From assembly GCA_025363715.1 (NCBI GenBank), contig JANYLR010000031.1, positions 19,380 to 83,379 of the forward strand: a DNA stretch of 64,000 nucleotides. Direction: 5' to 3'. Below the pieces are notes generated by a model. That model was given only the letters and a program-made list of their open reading frames with translations. It ran no database searches and was not told where the DNA came from. The stretch is from Holophagaceae bacterium (lineage in GTDB: Bacteria; Acidobacteriota; Holophagae; Holophagales; Holophagaceae). Shown in pieces: positions 24,601 to 32,505 of the stretch. How positions within the stretch are numbered: the first letter of the stretch is position 1; each line of letters begins with the position of its first letter. A program made the position numbers and the translations under genes.

Positions 24601-27600
24601 ACCTTCACACCGGCCTCCCTGACCTGCTCCAGTGTGAGCTGCCATGGCGGCCAGGCGGCCCCCAGCTGGCAGACCGGCACCATCGCCAGCGCCACCCAGT
24701 GCACGGCCTGCCATGGCGTAGTCGCATCCGCCGCCACCACCACCCAGTTCAATGACGCCTTCGGCCGCCACAGCCTCGGCACTCACAACGCCACCAATGC
24801 GGCCAACGCTATCGCCTGCACCACCTGCCACAATATGGGTAATGGCTCACCCGGCGCCCTGGCCCACTTCAAGTACCTGAATACCCCGGCCGTGGATGCG
24901 GTTGCCACGGGCCTGCCCGCGGACCAGCTGCCCAGCGGCACCATCGCCTTCAACCCGGCCATCGTGACGGGGGCGGGGACCTATACGGTGACCAGCGCCA
25001 CCCAGGGCAACGGCGGCTGTGCCCTGACCTGCCATACCCACATCCACACCGCGGCCGTGAACGACTGGACCTCCATCGGCGTGCCCCATCCCATCCCCTT
25101 CCTGACCGGCCAGACCGACACCCAGGGCAACGGGCACCTGAACATCACGGCCGCCAAGTTCACCGCGGACTGCGCCAACTGCCACGCCTACTCAGGCGCG
25201 TCTCCCATCGCTTCGGCCCCCCTCTGCTCCGCCTGCCATGCCCTGGCCAACCCCACGGTGGTCGCGACAGGCACGGGCACCTGCCTGTCCTGCCATGCGG
25301 GTCCTTCCGGCCTGCCCAAGGGACCCACCGGTACCGTTTTCCCGAACATCGCCGGTTCCCACGCGAAGCACATGAACCTGGCCACGGCCACGACCTGCGA
25401 CGCCTGCCATGCCGGCAGCGGCAGCGGCACCGCCACCCACTACTCGAACGCCAATGCCCGGATCGGAACCCCAGTGGGGCCGGCCTCCGTCTCCATCGAC
25501 TTCCAGTACAAGGCCAAGACCGGCGGCAACCCCACCTTCACAGACGCCACGCTCACCTGCTCGAACGTGAGCTGTCACGGCGGCCAGGCGACCCCCGGCT
25601 GGCAGGTGGGCACCCTCAACAGCGCGACCCAGTGCACGGCCTGCCACGGGGTGGGCGCCTCGGCGGCGACTACCGCGCAATATAACGATGCCTTCGGCCG
25701 GCACAGCCTCGGGACGCACAACGCCACGAATGCCGCCAACGCCATCGCCTGCACCACCTGCCACAACATGGCCAATGGTTCACCGGGCGCCCTGGCCCAC
25801 TTCAAGTACCTCAATACCAGCGCCGTGGATGGCGTGTCCTCGGGCCTGCCCGCCGACCAAATGCCCAGCGGCACCATCGCTTTCAATCCCGCCATCGTCA
25901 CCGCCGGGACCTACACCGTGACGAGCGTGACCCAGGGCAACGGCGGCTGTGCCCTCACCTGCCACACCCATATCCACGTCGCCACCATTGATACCTGGAC
26001 AGCCTCTGGCGCGCCCCATCCCATCCCCTTCTACGCCGGCCAGACCGATACCCAGGGCAATGGCCACCTGACCGCCACCGCGGCCACCTTCAGCGCCGCC
26101 TGCACCACCTGTCATGCCTACACCGGGACGTCTCCGCTCATCACGGCGCCCCTCTGCTCTGTCTGCCACACCCTGGCCAACCCCACCCTGGTCGCCACGG
26201 GTGTCGGCACCTGCCTGTCCTGCCATGTGGGGGCCTCCGGTCTGCCGGCGGGACCCACGGGAGCCAGCTTCCCAAGCATCGCTGGGGCCCACCCTGTCCA
26301 CATGGGCCTGCCCACCACCCTGACCTGCAATAGCTGCCATGCCAACGTCGGCACGGGCACCACCACCCACTACAACAGTGCCAATGCCCGGGTCACCCCG
26401 CCGACGGGGCCCGTGGCCATGAGCATCGATGCGGCTTTCCAGGCCCAGAGCGGGAATCCGGTCGGCTTCAATGGCTCCTCCCTCACCTGCTCCAGTACCA
26501 GCTGCCACGGCGGCCTGGTCACCCCCAACTGGCAGACCGGCACCATCGCCGCCACCACGCAATGCACCCTCTGCCATGCCATCAACAACGGGACCACGCC
26601 TTCCCAGTACAACGACGCCATCGGGCGCCATGCCTGGGGCACCCACTCCACGGCGGGCAGCCTGGACTGCACCTTCTGCCATGACATGACACTGGCCACC
26701 GCCGGTGCCCAGAAGCACTTCGCAGAGCTGAATACCACGGCCGTCAGCAGCACCAACAAGCTGCCCAGCACCACCATCAAGTTCAAGCTCGGCAATGCCA
26801 CTTATCCCATCACCGGGGCCGCCACCTACACCATCAATGCGACCTTCCCCGAAGGGGATGGTGGCTGCGCCCTCACCTGCCACAGCCAGGTCCACACGGA
26901 CGCCAACAACCACTGGAACATGCCCAAGGGCTCCGGAGTGGCGCACCCGGTGCCGTTCTTGACTACGGACCTCAGCACCGGAGGGAATACCCACCAGACC
27001 CTCACCCTCGCCCAGTTCAATGGCGAATGCGCCACCTGTCACGACCTTGGCGGCGTCTCCAGCAAGACCGGTCCCACCTGCAACGTCTGCCACACCCTGG
27101 CGGATCCCACGGCCGTCACCACCGGGGCTGGCACCTGCCTGTCCTGCCATGTGGGCGCCGCCTTCAAGACCCAGGGTCCCACGGGTTCCGCATGGCCGAA
27201 CCTGCAGGGCGCCCACCCGACGCACCTCTCCCTGCTGACCTTCACCCGGGCCACGCCGCCTCTGCCGGCCACGATGACCGCTTCGGTATGCGAGGCCTGC
27301 CACGTGGGCTCGGTGCCCGGGGACTCGGCCAATACCCACTACAGCAATGCCAATAAGCGCCTGGCCAGTCCCAAACTGTCCGGCCCCGGCACAGTGTCTA
27401 TCGTTCCCACGTTCAATGCCCAGTCTGGAACGGCGGGAACCACGGTGAGCGCCTCCGCCTTCACCTGCTCCAACATCTCCTGCCATGGCGGACAGACCAC
27501 CCCCGGTTGGCAGAGCGGAACTCTCACACCGAATGCCACCACCTACTGCATCGCCTGCCACAAGATCGCTACGACGGCCACCCAGTACAACGACGCCACG

Positions 27601-27882
27601 GGCCGCCACAACAATCCGGGCGCCCACAACACCACCTGCGACTACTGCCACGACATGACCCAGGCCAAGCAGGGCGCCATCGATCACTGGAAGTACCTGG
27701 ATACCTCAGCCGTCCGCATCACCCCGGACCAGCTGTCCAGCGATACCATCAAGTTCGGTGGAGGCGCCCAGCCCGCGACCGGAGCACTCACTTACACCGT
27801 GAACGTCACCATCGGCCGAGGTGGCTGTGCCCTCAGTTGCCACGGGCAAGGCCATACTGCCAGTGGCAATATCTGGAATTGA
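21664..27882 (+). CDS. Giant multihaem c-type cytochrome lipoprotein (40 CxxCH motifs)
   Basis: A 2072-residue lipoprotein: signal and lipobox LLALLGCGG, an N-terminal section with four CxxCH, then six tandem repeats of ~310 residues. Each repeat has six CxxCH motifs, one CxxxxCH (e.g. CSNVSCH) and one CxxxCH (CALTCH). By hand count there are 40 CxxCH, seven CxxxxCH, six CxxxCH and one Cx5CH, so up to 54 haem sites. The CSNVSCHGGQ...CTACH pair matches the Geobacter CxxxxCH...CxxCH domain. Probably a periplasmic/outer-surface electron conduit in metal or extracellular electron transfer. ATG 21664 fits AAGGA upstream; ATG 21655 overlaps it. Confidence 0.9.
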   Translation: MRDLKTRWYPGLLGMVFGLLALLGCGGSKGSSGVNQYYGNYHPTGWMTIHGGQAVAGVDACKKCHEISLIKVGAGVPTCMTTGCHHQGTPGYADAAIHGPLAKSARTSPSGGGLISCQICHGDDFTGGASVKACAACHGVSAPHPHKPWRIAVGSTWTHVNTDPSNAAACAQCHYPGSPNNPALHPLTPAPAGTQPGCFNLTLCHGANAAPHPVPFLAGMTDSKLNGHFTVTASAFASDCATCHAYTGVSPTTSAPLCEVCHQLADPTLPGTLAGTCLSCHAGTSGLPKGPGGTGFPSIAGAHAKHMSLATGLTCNTCHAGSGSGTATHYDNANARIYDLAGPGSVSVDALYKAKTGGTPAFNLSALTCSNISCHGGQVTPSWEFGTINSSTQCTACHAVASTAGTSTQYNDAFGRHSLGSHDATNSTNNIACTTCHNMGNGSPGALAHFKYLNTTAVDGAATGTPVDQMPSGTIAFNPAIVTGGTYTVTSASQGSGTCALTCHTHVHTNAVNDWTSIGVPHPIPFLTGQLDTQGNGHLIATAAIFAADCSTCHAYSGTSPNPASPLCSVCHLLANPTVVATGTGTCLSCHVGPSGLPKGPAGTVFPSIPGSHAKHLNLPTTLTCNTCHAGSGTGTATHYTNANTRLGSISGPATVSMDVLYKAKTGANPTFTSASLTCSNVSCHGGQATPGWQVGTLNSATQCTACHGVASSAGTSTQYNDAFGRHSIGTHNATNAANAIACTTCHNMANGSAGALAHFKYLNTSAVDAVATGLPADQMPSGTIAFNPAIVTGGTYTVTSATQGNGGCALTCHTHIHVATVETWTASGAPHAIPFLSGQTDTQGNGHLNATAAILTADCGICHAYSGTSPMAAAPLCNVCHKLADPTVAGTNTGTCLSCHAGTSGMPKGPGGTAFPSLAGAHLKHMNLGTVLTCDTCHAGSGTGTNTHYTNANARIGIPPGPAPVVISATFNAKSGSATFTPASLTCSSVSCHGGQAAPSWQTGTIASATQCTACHGVVASAATTTQFNDAFGRHSLGTHNATNAANAIACTTCHNMGNGSPGALAHFKYLNTPAVDAVATGLPADQLPSGTIAFNPAIVTGAGTYTVTSATQGNGGCALTCHTHIHTAAVNDWTSIGVPHPIPFLTGQTDTQGNGHLNITAAKFTADCANCHAYSGASPIASAPLCSACHALANPTVVATGTGTCLSCHAGPSGLPKGPTGTVFPNIAGSHAKHMNLATATTCDACHAGSGSGTATHYSNANARIGTPVGPASVSIDFQYKAKTGGNPTFTDATLTCSNVSCHGGQATPGWQVGTLNSATQCTACHGVGASAATTAQYNDAFGRHSLGTHNATNAANAIACTTCHNMANGSPGALAHFKYLNTSAVDGVSSGLPADQMPSGTIAFNPAIVTAGTYTVTSVTQGNGGCALTCHTHIHVATIDTWTASGAPHPIPFYAGQTDTQGNGHLTATAATFSAACTTCHAYTGTSPLITAPLCSVCHTLANPTLVATGVGTCLSCHVGASGLPAGPTGASFPSIAGAHPVHMGLPTTLTCNSCHANVGTGTTTHYNSANARVTPPTGPVAMSIDAAFQAQSGNPVGFNGSSLTCSSTSCHGGLVTPNWQTGTIAATTQCTLCHAINNGTTPSQYNDAIGRHAWGTHSTAGSLDCTFCHDMTLATAGAQKHFAELNTTAVSSTNKLPSTTIKFKLGNATYPITGAATYTINATFPEGDGGCALTCHSQVHTDANNHWNMPKGSGVAHPVPFLTTDLSTGGNTHQTLTLAQFNGECATCHDLGGVSSKTGPTCNVCHTLADPTAVTTGAGTCLSCHVGAAFKTQGPTGSAWPNLQGAHPTHLSLLTFTRATPPLPATMTASVCEACHVGSVPGDSANTHYSNANKRLASPKLSGPGTVSIVPTFNAQSGTAGTTVSASAFTCSNISCHGGQTTPGWQSGTLTPNATTYCIACHKIATTATQYNDATGRHNNPGAHNTTCDYCHDMTQAKQGAIDHWKYLDTSAVRITPDQLSSDTIKFGGGAQPATGALTYTVNVTIGRGGCALSCHGQGHTASGNIWN

Positions 27883-27916
27883 ACCAGTTCAATCATGACG
27901 ACCAACTGAATGGGTT

Positions 27917-27946
27917 GGCTGGCGAACCCAGGCGGGTTCGCTAGCC
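27917..27946 (+). terminator. Terminator hairpin after the cytochrome gene
   Basis: GGCTGGCGAACCC and GGGTTCGCTAGCC pair over 13 bases with one G:U and a 4-base loop, 34 bp past the stop. Confidence 0.65.
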
Positions 27947-28031
27947 TGGGTAACGGGTCTGAGAGGCTCACTCGCTGCTATTCCTTGTGGAGAAGGTCAT
28001 GGGCACTCCTGCAGGTGCTGAATCCATGAAT

Positions 28032-28685
28032 TCAGTGGCACCCGCATCCACCCGAGAAATTGGGATCAAGCGCGGCGCGTATGCTCGAAACCCCTTCCTT
28101 GGCGATGAAGGCTGAAAGTCCCAAGGCGGCCACCGCGTCCGCCCACCACAGGGAAGGCGCGAGCAGGAAGACGAGGCTTCCGGCGAGCAGAACTGCGGAG
28201 AGCTGGATGCAGGCCAGACTGCAAGCCGCATCCCCCCTCAGTGTCCGGCTATCGAGGGCGCTGGCCGTTTGGCGTTTGGCCCGCCAGAGCCAGAACATGA
28301 AGCCAAGGCTGAGGGATGGAATGATGAGACCTGGAAGGGTCGTCACGGGGTGACGATGGCTGCCGAGTTGGAGGGCTGCGCCGATGGAGGCGCCAAGTGG
28401 CAGCCAAACGAACAGGATTCCGATGCTTAAGGTGGCCATTCGTTCTCGTCCCAGGCGGTTGGTGGCGCATTCGCCCGTGTCGCGCAAGCGCCACAGCACG
28501 ACCAGGGCAGATCCCACTTCGATGAAGCTGTCAGCACCAAATCCGAATAGTGCTATCGAGCCATCTGAAAGCCCGTACCCCATGGAGGCGAAGCCTTCTA
28601 CCAGGTTGTAGCCGATGGTGAAGTAGGCCAGGAATCGTGCATAGGCCAACCATTGGGATGGAGGAGCACCGGCTTCGGGCTTCAT
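28032..28685 (-). CDS. Short cation-diffusion-facilitator-like transporter
   Basis: A 217-residue membrane protein. CDF-type features are DGSIALFGFGADSFIEVGSAL in an early helix and DAACSLACIQL plus WWADAVAALG later, giving Asp residues that could bind a divalent metal. It lacks the usual cytoplasmic C-terminal domain and instead ends GGCGCH, a possible thiol metal site. Start ATG 28685 follows the thioredoxin stop by two bases. Last gene of the arsR operon, consistent with metal or metalloid efflux. The longer ORF in the track is an artefact of the open frame. Confidence 0.75.
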   Translation of the reverse strand: MKPEAGAPPSQWLAYARFLAYFTIGYNLVEGFASMGYGLSDGSIALFGFGADSFIEVGSALVVLWRLRDTGECATNRLGRERMATLSIGILFVWLPLGASIGAALQLGSHRHPVTTLPGLIIPSLSLGFMFWLWRAKRQTASALDSRTLRGDAACSLACIQLSAVLLAGSLVFLLAPSLWWADAVAALGLSAFIAKEGVSSIRAALDPNFSGGCGCH

Positions 28686-28687
28686 TT

Positions 28688-28921
28688 TTAAGCCTTCAAC
28701 AGACTGAGGATCTCGTCCGAGCTGGCCACCTTGCCCTGGAACTTGAGGTGGCCATCCAAGGCGAGCGCAGGGGTGCTGAGGATGCCCCGGGCGACCATGA
28801 CCGCATAATCCGATACCTTCACCATCTGGTGGTCTCCGCCGGACTGCTCTGCCGCAGGTTTTGCATGCTTTTCCAGGGTCTGACACTTAGCGCAACCGGG
28901 ACCGAAGACTTCGATGAGCAT
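28688..28921 (-). CDS. Small thioredoxin-fold protein (CxxC, redox-active disulfide family)
   Basis: A 77-residue protein starting MLIEVFGPGCAKCQTLEKH, with the CAKC redox motif at Cys10/Cys13 and the cis-Pro in LSTPALALDG. This short type is commonly encoded beside ArsR regulators and SO_0444/ArsP-type permeases. A reductant or thiol-metal shuttle role for the neighbouring permease is plausible. It is 8 bp downstream of the permease gene. Confidence 0.85.
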   Translation of the reverse strand: MLIEVFGPGCAKCQTLEKHAKPAAEQSGGDHQMVKVSDYAVMVARGILSTPALALDGHLKFQGKVASSDEILSLLKA

Positions 28922-28929
28922 GGGATCTC

Positions 28930-29904
28930 CTAGAGGATGGCGTTGAAGAGATAGCCCACCAGCAGGATGCCGGTGGCCACGACGCCGACGAACATGGCGA
29001 TGAGCCGGGGGCGCATCACCTTGCTGAGGATGATGGTTTCAGGCAGCGACAGCCCGATGACGGCCATCATGAAGGCCAGGGTGGAGCCCAGGGCCGCACC
29101 CTTGCCGAGCAGGGCTTCCACGATGGGCATGACCCCCGCCGCGTTCGAATAGAGCGGCACGCCGATCAGCACCGCCAGGGGCACGCTGTACCAATGGTTT
29201 TTGCCGAGCAGACTCGCCATGAAGCGCTCAGGCACATAGCCATGGATGAGGGCGCCCACGGCGATGCCCGCCAGGATACAGGGCCACACCTTGCCGACGA
29301 TTTCTTTCACGCCTTGAACGGCCAGATCAAAACGGGCGGGAAGGGTGCTTTGTTCCTCCTCGACTTCACCGAGGGCAGGGGCGGTCAGAGCGCCCTGGAC
29401 CCAGTTCTCCAGATAGCGCTCCATGTGGAGACGCCCCAGGATGAGCCCAGAGGTACAGGCGATGGCCACGCCGGTGCCGGCATACAGGAGGGCGATCTTC
29501 CAGCCGAACATGGCGAAGAGCATCCCCAGGGCGATCTCGTTGACCATGGGCGTGGCCACCAGGAAGCTGAAGGTCACGCCCAGGGGCACGCCCGCCCGCA
29601 GGAAGCCGAGGAACAACGGCACCGCTGAGCAGGAGCAGAAGGGCGTGATGATCCCGAAGAGGGACGCCAGGGCGTTGCCGAGGCCGGGGCGCCGTTTGGA
29701 GAGGGCATCCCGGACCCTGGTGGGGTTCACGAAAGTCTGGAGGAAGGTGACGATGAAGACCACCAGCGTCAGAAGCAGCAACACCTTGGGCGTGTCGAAG
29801 AAGAGGAAGGCCACCGCCTCGCCCAGGTAGGACTTGGGGATGAGCTCTAGGAAGCGGAAGGCGATCCATTCCGACATCGAGTGGTTCACGGCATAGAGGA
29901 ACAC
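28930..29904 (-). CDS. Permease of the DUF318/ArsP-like family
   Basis: At least 324 residues with eight or more helices. The hallmark is TPFCSCSAVPLFLGFLRAGV near residue 87, a conserved Cys-x-Cys segment in this permease family, which includes organoarsenical exporters. GTG 29904 is the first accepted start, but the frame is open for another 21 codons back to the arsR stop and that stretch (ASPRWLAAAALPLWV) extends the first helix. The real start may be a non-ATG codon there. Operon order: arsR, permease, thioredoxin, CDF-like. Confidence 0.8.
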   Translation of the reverse strand: MFLYAVNHSMSEWIAFRFLELIPKSYLGEAVAFLFFDTPKVLLLLTLVVFIVTFLQTFVNPTRVRDALSKRRPGLGNALASLFGIITPFCSCSAVPLFLGFLRAGVPLGVTFSFLVATPMVNEIALGMLFAMFGWKIALLYAGTGVAIACTSGLILGRLHMERYLENWVQGALTAPALGEVEEEQSTLPARFDLAVQGVKEIVGKVWPCILAGIAVGALIHGYVPERFMASLLGKNHWYSVPLAVLIGVPLYSNAAGVMPIVEALLGKGAALGSTLAFMMAVIGLSLPETIILSKVMRPRLIAMFVGVVATGILLVGYLFNAIL

Positions 29905-29967
29905 CCACAGGGGCAGGGCAGCAGCAGCCAGCCACCGCGGCGAAGCCAGCTTGGTTGTATGGCCACG

Positions 29968-30369
29968 TCAGACACGAGAAACCGCCCGGTCCGCAGGTGA
30001 GGACTTCTGGACCTTGGAGCACACGACCGGGATGGATAGGGCCTTCACCTCCAGGGCGCGGTCTTCAAGCACTTCCAGCAGCCTTCCTGCGTCAGCCAGG
30101 ATGCCCTTGAGGAGTGGTGATGCCTGCTTCTTGGGCACGACGGACGCGAAGACCCACCGGCCATCTTTCCGCTCCACGACGAAGCCCGCTCGGCGCAATT
30201 CCCTGAGCGCCTCGGATACCGAGGATTGGGGTACCTGTAGGGTTTCGGCGATCTGACAGACGCACAACTCGCCAGGTTCCAGCAGCGCGAGGACCCGCAT
30301 CCGCAGCGGATGAGACACCGCCTTCACCTGCTCCACCAAGGCCTTCAGGTCGTCCGAAACAGGGGTCAC
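29968..30369 (-). CDS. ArsR/SmtB-family metal-responsive repressor
   Basis: A 133-residue winged-helix protein. The recognition region QIAETLQVPQSSVSEALREL follows GELCVCQI, whose paired cysteines match the ELCVC metalloid-sensing site of classical ArsR. A further Cys lies in the tail (PVVCSKV). It heads the four-gene operon and probably represses it; a candidate operator lies just upstream. Confidence 0.9.
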   Translation of the reverse strand: MTPVSDDLKALVEQVKAVSHPLRMRVLALLEPGELCVCQIAETLQVPQSSVSEALRELRRAGFVVERKDGRWVFASVVPKKQASPLLKGILADAGRLLEVLEDRALEVKALSIPVVCSKVQKSSPADRAVSRV

Positions 30370-30436
30370 CTCTCAACGCGTGGCTCCAGGTCCAGGTGCT
30401 ACCGGCCGGGAGCCTCAGGGAGAGATTACTTCATGC

Positions 30437-30463
30437 CATATCGGAAAATATCGAAATATATAC
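30437..30463. promoter_or_regulatory. AT-rich repeat upstream of arsR, possible ArsR operator
   Basis: CATATCGGAAAATATCGAAATATATA contains two ATATCGRAAATAT-like units, in the only AT-rich patch in front of arsR (ATG at 30369). Placement suits an ArsR/SmtB site; the assignment is inference. Confidence 0.4.
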
Positions 30464-30506
30464 TCACTCGCCCGCATCCCATCGGACCGGCATTCCAGCG
30501 ACACCA

Positions 30507-31340
30507 TCACATTCGGTGGGGGTGGATTGAATGGGTGGGATCGTTCGATTTCGATTCAGTGATCAGCCTCGATTCCAAGTCGACCAGGGCGTCTTCCAGA
30601 GGCTTCAGAGACACATCCTCTGAGGACCCACTCTCGTAGTACCCAAAGGGGTTGTCCAGATCCCTGATCAGGAACATGAGGAAGAGCAACAGATAACTGA
30701 CCACCACAACGAAGAAGAGCGATTCATAGAAGGGTTCGATCCGCGCCAGTGCGAGCCCAAACACCAAGAGAATGGTGGTCGTACTGGCGATGAAGTAGCC
30801 CGATGAAATGAAGTCGGTTTCCCGGATGGTGTGGATTCGGATGATGATCTTTCGCAGGGCGCTTTGCTCCTGTTTCAGCCGGGCGATGAAATTGGCCTGG
30901 GTGAGTGGTTCCAGGGCCAGGAAATGATCGTTCAAGCCGGTAATCAGGGTCATGACGGTCGAGCTTCGTTCCTGCTTGTGCAGCCATCGGTGAATGGTCG
31001 AACCGAGCAAGCGGATGTGTTTCAGTGCGGCCAAGGCAAGCGGAGAACGGGAGCGTCGATGGATGCTTTGCATCTCATCCGCCAGCGTGGCAAGGATCGC
31101 TGACAGTTCTCCGGGAATGCGCTCGCTTTCCTTGTAATCCGAAAGCACCCCGCTCAGCAGGAAGCCCATCAGGAAGACGTTGGCGCCAATGAGCCCCGAG
31201 AAGATGGCGTTGATGGAAAGCACTTCAAGATTGAAACGGTGCAGGACCAATTTGACCAGGACCAGGAGGGCGACGAATGGGAGGACCCGAAAGAATATGC
31301 GGTACTCCTTCCGGATGCGAAGAGCGCGGATTGAAACCAT
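30507..31340 (-). CDS. Bestrophin-like (DUF4239-type) membrane protein
   Basis: A 277-residue protein with four predicted helices: FFRVLPFVALLVLVKLVL, INAIFSGLIGANVFLMGFLL, FIASTTTILLVFGLALA and FFVVVVSYLLLFLMFLI. A long soluble segment lies between helices 2 and 3. LLSGVLSDYKESERIPGELS and LIRDLDNPFGY match the bestrophin-like DUF4239 pattern, suggesting an anion channel; function is unproven. ATG 31340 is chosen; the track start at 31346 is TTG. It lies 45 bp downstream of the hpf-like gene on the same strand. Confidence 0.65.
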   Translation of the reverse strand: MVSIRALRIRKEYRIFFRVLPFVALLVLVKLVLHRFNLEVLSINAIFSGLIGANVFLMGFLLSGVLSDYKESERIPGELSAILATLADEMQSIHRRSRSPLALAALKHIRLLGSTIHRWLHKQERSSTVMTLITGLNDHFLALEPLTQANFIARLKQEQSALRKIIIRIHTIRETDFISSGYFIASTTTILLVFGLALARIEPFYESLFFVVVVSYLLLFLMFLIRDLDNPFGYYESGSSEDVSLKPLEDALVDLESRLITESKSNDPTHSIHPHRM

Positions 31341-31385
31341 GGGCAAGGTACCTTCAAAGAGGGTTGCGGCAACGAGGTGGCATCC

Positions 31386-31793
31386 CTAAAGCACGACGGG
31401 CTCGGTTTCAATGTCTTCGGATGGAGGGCTCGCCGCCTTGGGCTGGCCGAGGGATCTTGCGTTGTGGCGGGACTTCGGGTTGCGGGTTCGACCCTCATCC
31501 AAGGCATCTCCAAGGGACCGCTCCATGCGACGGGATGCCAGGTTGATCGCGCTATACAGGTCGGTGTGGCGACCTTCGGTGTTGATGGAGGGGTGGCTGT
31601 CGGTTCGCGCTCGCAGGTGACAAACCTTGTCTTCACCTCCCTTTGGACCATTGACATCCGTCAGGTGGACCGCAAGTGACCGGACACGATCACCGGATCG
31701 GGATTCAAGGTGTTGTACGCGATCTTGAATGTGACCTGCCAAGGCTTTGGAGACGGGCCAGCGAGGTGAGGTGATTTCAGTCTGCATCGTCAT
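31386..31793 (-). CDS. Ribosome hibernation factor, HPF/RaiA family
   Basis: A 135-residue protein with the HPF/RaiA S30EA core: LAGHIQDRVQHLESRSGDRV, VHLTDVNGPKGGEDKVCHLRA and DLYSAINLASRRMERSL. Proteins of this fold sit in the small-subunit decoding region and silence ribosomes in stationary phase. There is no long-HPF C-terminal dimerisation domain; the tail is polar and disordered-looking. ATG 31793 is preferred because AAGGA precedes it by 8 bases; the track's 44-residue extension is not conserved-looking. Confidence 0.8.
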   Translation of the reverse strand: MTMQTEITSPRWPVSKALAGHIQDRVQHLESRSGDRVRSLAVHLTDVNGPKGGEDKVCHLRARTDSHPSINTEGRHTDLYSAINLASRRMERSLGDALDEGRTRNPKSRHNARSLGQPKAASPPSEDIETEPVVL

Positions 31794-31941
31794 GTCCGGA
31801 TCCTTGTGGATGAATGCATAGGACAGCTCCTCCTCGTGGCCTTGTCTGGCCACGGGTGCTGCAAATAAGGGCTCGACAGCTCGGATCGGCGGAACTGGCT
31901 TCCTCACCCGGATGGCTTTCGCCATCTGGGGAGGCGGGGCC

Positions 31942-32247
31942 TTATCCCCTCTTTGGAGGGGGAGATTCCGGGTCCAAGTGCGGGTCGCTCAATCGCTCAG
32001 CTGGCGGACATGCGAAGGTGGTTTTGGATTCTGCAAGAAAGATGGCCTTGATTGAATCCTGCGCTGGCATCCGTTCCTGCTCATCCAGCTCGCACATTAC
32101 CTGGACTTCCTCCACCCCGGAGTCGCAAGAGCATTCGGATCGATGGGTGTTCGAGGGCAACGCCATCAATACCACAGCCAGGAACACCAGCATCCAGAGG
32201 AGGAAGCGGGGAACGGCTCGGGGGCTTGGGTTGCCGGATTGGGACAT
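31942..32247 (-). CDS. Small single-pass membrane/exported protein, unknown
   Basis: A 101-residue protein. It has a basic N-terminus, one hydrophobic helix (FLLWMLVFLAVVLMALP), then an acidic domain with four cysteines (SECSCDSG, VMCEL, FACPP) that could form disulfides outside the cytoplasm. A good RBS (GGAAG) is 4 bases before ATG 32247. No family recognised. The C-terminus is Pro-rich. Confidence 0.5.
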   Translation of the reverse strand: MSQSGNPSPRAVPRFLLWMLVFLAVVLMALPSNTHRSECSCDSGVEEVQVMCELDEQERMPAQDSIKAIFLAESKTTFACPPAERLSDPHLDPESPPPKRG

Positions 32248-32345
32248 TCACTTCCTTGGCGAAACAGGTTCATGCCTTGCAGGTCGGGTCTCGAATATTT
32301 CAGGCTTCAGCCTCCGACAAGCTTGTATGCCAACCATACTGGGCC

Positions 32346-32505
32346 ATGATTCAGATTGTAGCTACTGGCAGTGCAACCTCCCGAACAGTGAAGGCAAAGC
32401 CTCGTGTGGAGCCAAGGAGATCGCCGATTCAGCGTCGTTCCAAGACGATCGTGGAGGCTGTCCTGACCGCCGCTGCTCAGGTTTTCGAGGAGCGAGGTCA
32501 TACCG
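32346..32505 (+). pseudogene. TetR-family regulator, truncated N-terminal fragment
   Basis: ATG 32346 opens a frame whose residues ~17-53 (PRRSPIQRRSKTIVEAVLT, AAAQVFEERGH) are a standard TetR first helix. The similarity stops at about 32505, before the recognition helix, and the frame then runs into the RND fragment encoded on the opposite strand. The rest of the regulator is missing. TetR genes often regulate neighbouring efflux pumps, so both fragments may come from one lost locus. Confidence 0.7.

Noticed and set aside
25780-27687. Long minus-strand ORFs (up to 635 residues) opposite the multihaem cytochrome, and others at 21727-25764
   Set aside because: Gly/Ala/His-rich shadows of a repetitive GC-rich gene; no domains and they end at arbitrary places.
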